Positions 26,655-27,177 of a DNA stretch of 27,177 nt are shown here, piece after piece. The notes under the pieces were generated by a model that did no database searches, had not been told where the DNA came from, and saw nothing but the letters and a program-made list of their open reading frames with translations. This DNA comes from an uncultured Flavobacterium sp. GTDB lineage: Bacteria; Bacteroidota; Bacteroidia; Flavobacteriales; Flavobacteriaceae. The stretch is from assembly GCF_946479975.1 (NCBI RefSeq), contig NZ_CAMLIX010000038.1, forward strand, positions 1-27,177, given 5' to 3'. Position 1 is the stretch's first letter, and each line of letters starts with the position of its first letter. Both the position numbers and the translations under genes were made by a program.

Positions 26655-26825
26655 TTTTTTATATTTTAGATATATTTTTAAAAACATTAGTTACTTTAGT
26701 TTTAAATATGGTTACCGAAGCACATTTTCAATTGAAGATGATCAGCTTAATAACTATTCCTCAAAACGTAAATATTGCAATATTTTATATGATTTTTTTT
26801 TAATGCTAACCCAAAATTTAAAATT

Positions 26826-27140
26826 ATGAAAATTGAAAAAATTACTTTTATTATTCTATTTTGCTTTTTACAGGGATTTTCCCAGACCTACGTATCAACG
26901 ACTGGAAACGATACGACAGGAACAGGTACGGCTGCTCTGCCGTATAAAACTATTTTAAAAGGAGTTCAGGCAGCGCCTTCAGGAGGCACCGTTTTGGTGC
27001 TTTCCGGAACTTATGCTGTAACGGGGCCAATTTATGTTGGAAAACCATTAACGATTCAAAAAAGTGGCTCTAGTCCGGTAATTGTAGATGCTTCGGGATG
27101 GACAAGTTCAGATACGTATGTGCTTGGAATCGTAAACACT
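26826..27140 (+). CDS. Secreted parallel beta-helix protein, truncated by the contig end
   Basis: 105 residues are visible from the ATG at 26826. Residues 1-20 are a Sec signal peptide (ITFIILFCFLQGFSQ, cleavage after SQ, typical of Flavobacterium exports). The mature start TYVSTTGNDTTGTGTAALPY, then KTILKGVQAAPSGGTVLVLS and GTYAVTGPIYV, is the classic N-terminus of right-handed parallel beta-helix proteins (DUF1565/pectate-lyase-like fold), which bind or cut polysaccharides or act as surface adhesins. In this phylum they often carry a T9SS sorting domain at the missing C-terminus. It is transcribed away from the minus-strand block and is probably unrelated to it. Beyond 27140 the sequence is adapter, so residues read past N104-T105 are artefacts. 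Confidence 0.8.
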
Positions 27141-27177
27141 AGATCGGAAGAGCGTCGTGTAGGGAAAGAGTGTAGAT
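27141..27177 (+). other. Illumina TruSeq adapter contamination at contig end
   Basis: The final 37 bases, beginning AGATCGGAAGAGCGTCGTGT, match the start of the Illumina TruSeq universal adapter (reverse-complement form) at every position as I recall it. In frame with the beta-helix gene it reads RSEERRVGKECR, the well-known translated-adapter peptide found in public protein databases. This is not genomic DNA. Confidence 0.97.

Larger units (their letters stand above)
24758..26825. other. About 2 kb without a convincing gene
   Basis: This stretch separates the minus-strand block from the divergent beta-helix gene. It is strongly AT-rich and shows only short open frames. Items seen: a perfect 11-bp palindrome GTTCAGTGAAC at 24966-24976, followed by CTTTTTT/AAAAAAAAG pairing at 24987-25006, both upstream of the lysis cassette; an AT-rich hairpin at 25246-25270; two hairpins built from CCTGTT/AACAGG at 25525-25650; a possible decayed gene at 25650-25925; a GAAA-tetraloop hairpin at 26109-26122; and paired 16-bp repeats at 26561-26654. 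The lysis-cassette promoter should be here but no exact box stands out. Confidence 0.5.

Noticed and set aside
1..27177. CRISPR array, tRNA or rRNA genes, insertion sequence or integrase
   Set aside because: I saw no regularly spaced repeats, cloverleaf-like segments, transposase motifs or recombinase catalytic motifs on either strand.

Overview
The window is AT-rich DNA from a member of the Bacteroidota, most likely a Flavobacterium or close relative. The signs are lipoboxes ending in -SC, a signal peptide ending in GFSQ, weak A-rich start contexts without clear Shine-Dalgarno sites, a TAnnTTTG-type promoter box, and N/K/I-rich proteins. It is one end of an assembled contig: the last 37 bases (27141-27177) are an Illumina TruSeq adapter, not genome.

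Nearly everything from 1 to 24757 is coded on the minus strand, so in transcription order it reads from right to left. (1) A three-gene lysis-like cassette: a small membrane/coiled-coil protein (24470-24757), a CHAP-type peptidoglycan hydrolase (24021-24473) and a lipoprotein with a C-terminal membrane helix, the topology of a unimolecular spanin (23500-23988). (2) A tightly coupled four-gene operon: an exported protein (22219-23364), a subtilisin-family (S8) protein whose catalytic Asp position holds Glu (19292-22222), a metzincin-type zinc protease (15877-19287) and a lipoprotein (15249-15887). (3) A 594-base spacer unusually rich in inverted repeats. (4) Two giant proteins, 2445 aa (7317-14654, beta-rich, with a propeller-like segment and an EF-hand-like loop) and 1923 aa (1533-7304, with an N-terminal VWA domain followed by a segment resembling a phage baseplate-J motif). 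(5) A tail-fibre-like protein (1-1438) that runs off the left edge.

The combination of lysis genes, a phage-like fibre, giant beta-rich proteins and two protease-like proteins with no export signal points to the accessory end of a phage-tail-like particle locus, either an extracellular contractile injection system (eCIS) or a tailocin/prophage relative. No sheath, tube, baseplate hub or ATPase gene lies inside the window, so this assignment is inference. A working model is that the signal-less proteins are loaded on or released with particles when the producer lyses, while the secreted and lipid-anchored neighbours act at the producer envelope, perhaps as protection against the proteases.

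From 24758 to 26825 there is about 2 kb without a convincing gene. It holds AT-rich hairpins, one likely terminator, a possible decayed gene and a pair of 16-bp repeats. A divergent plus-strand gene for a secreted parallel beta-helix protein starts at 26826 and is cut by the contig end.
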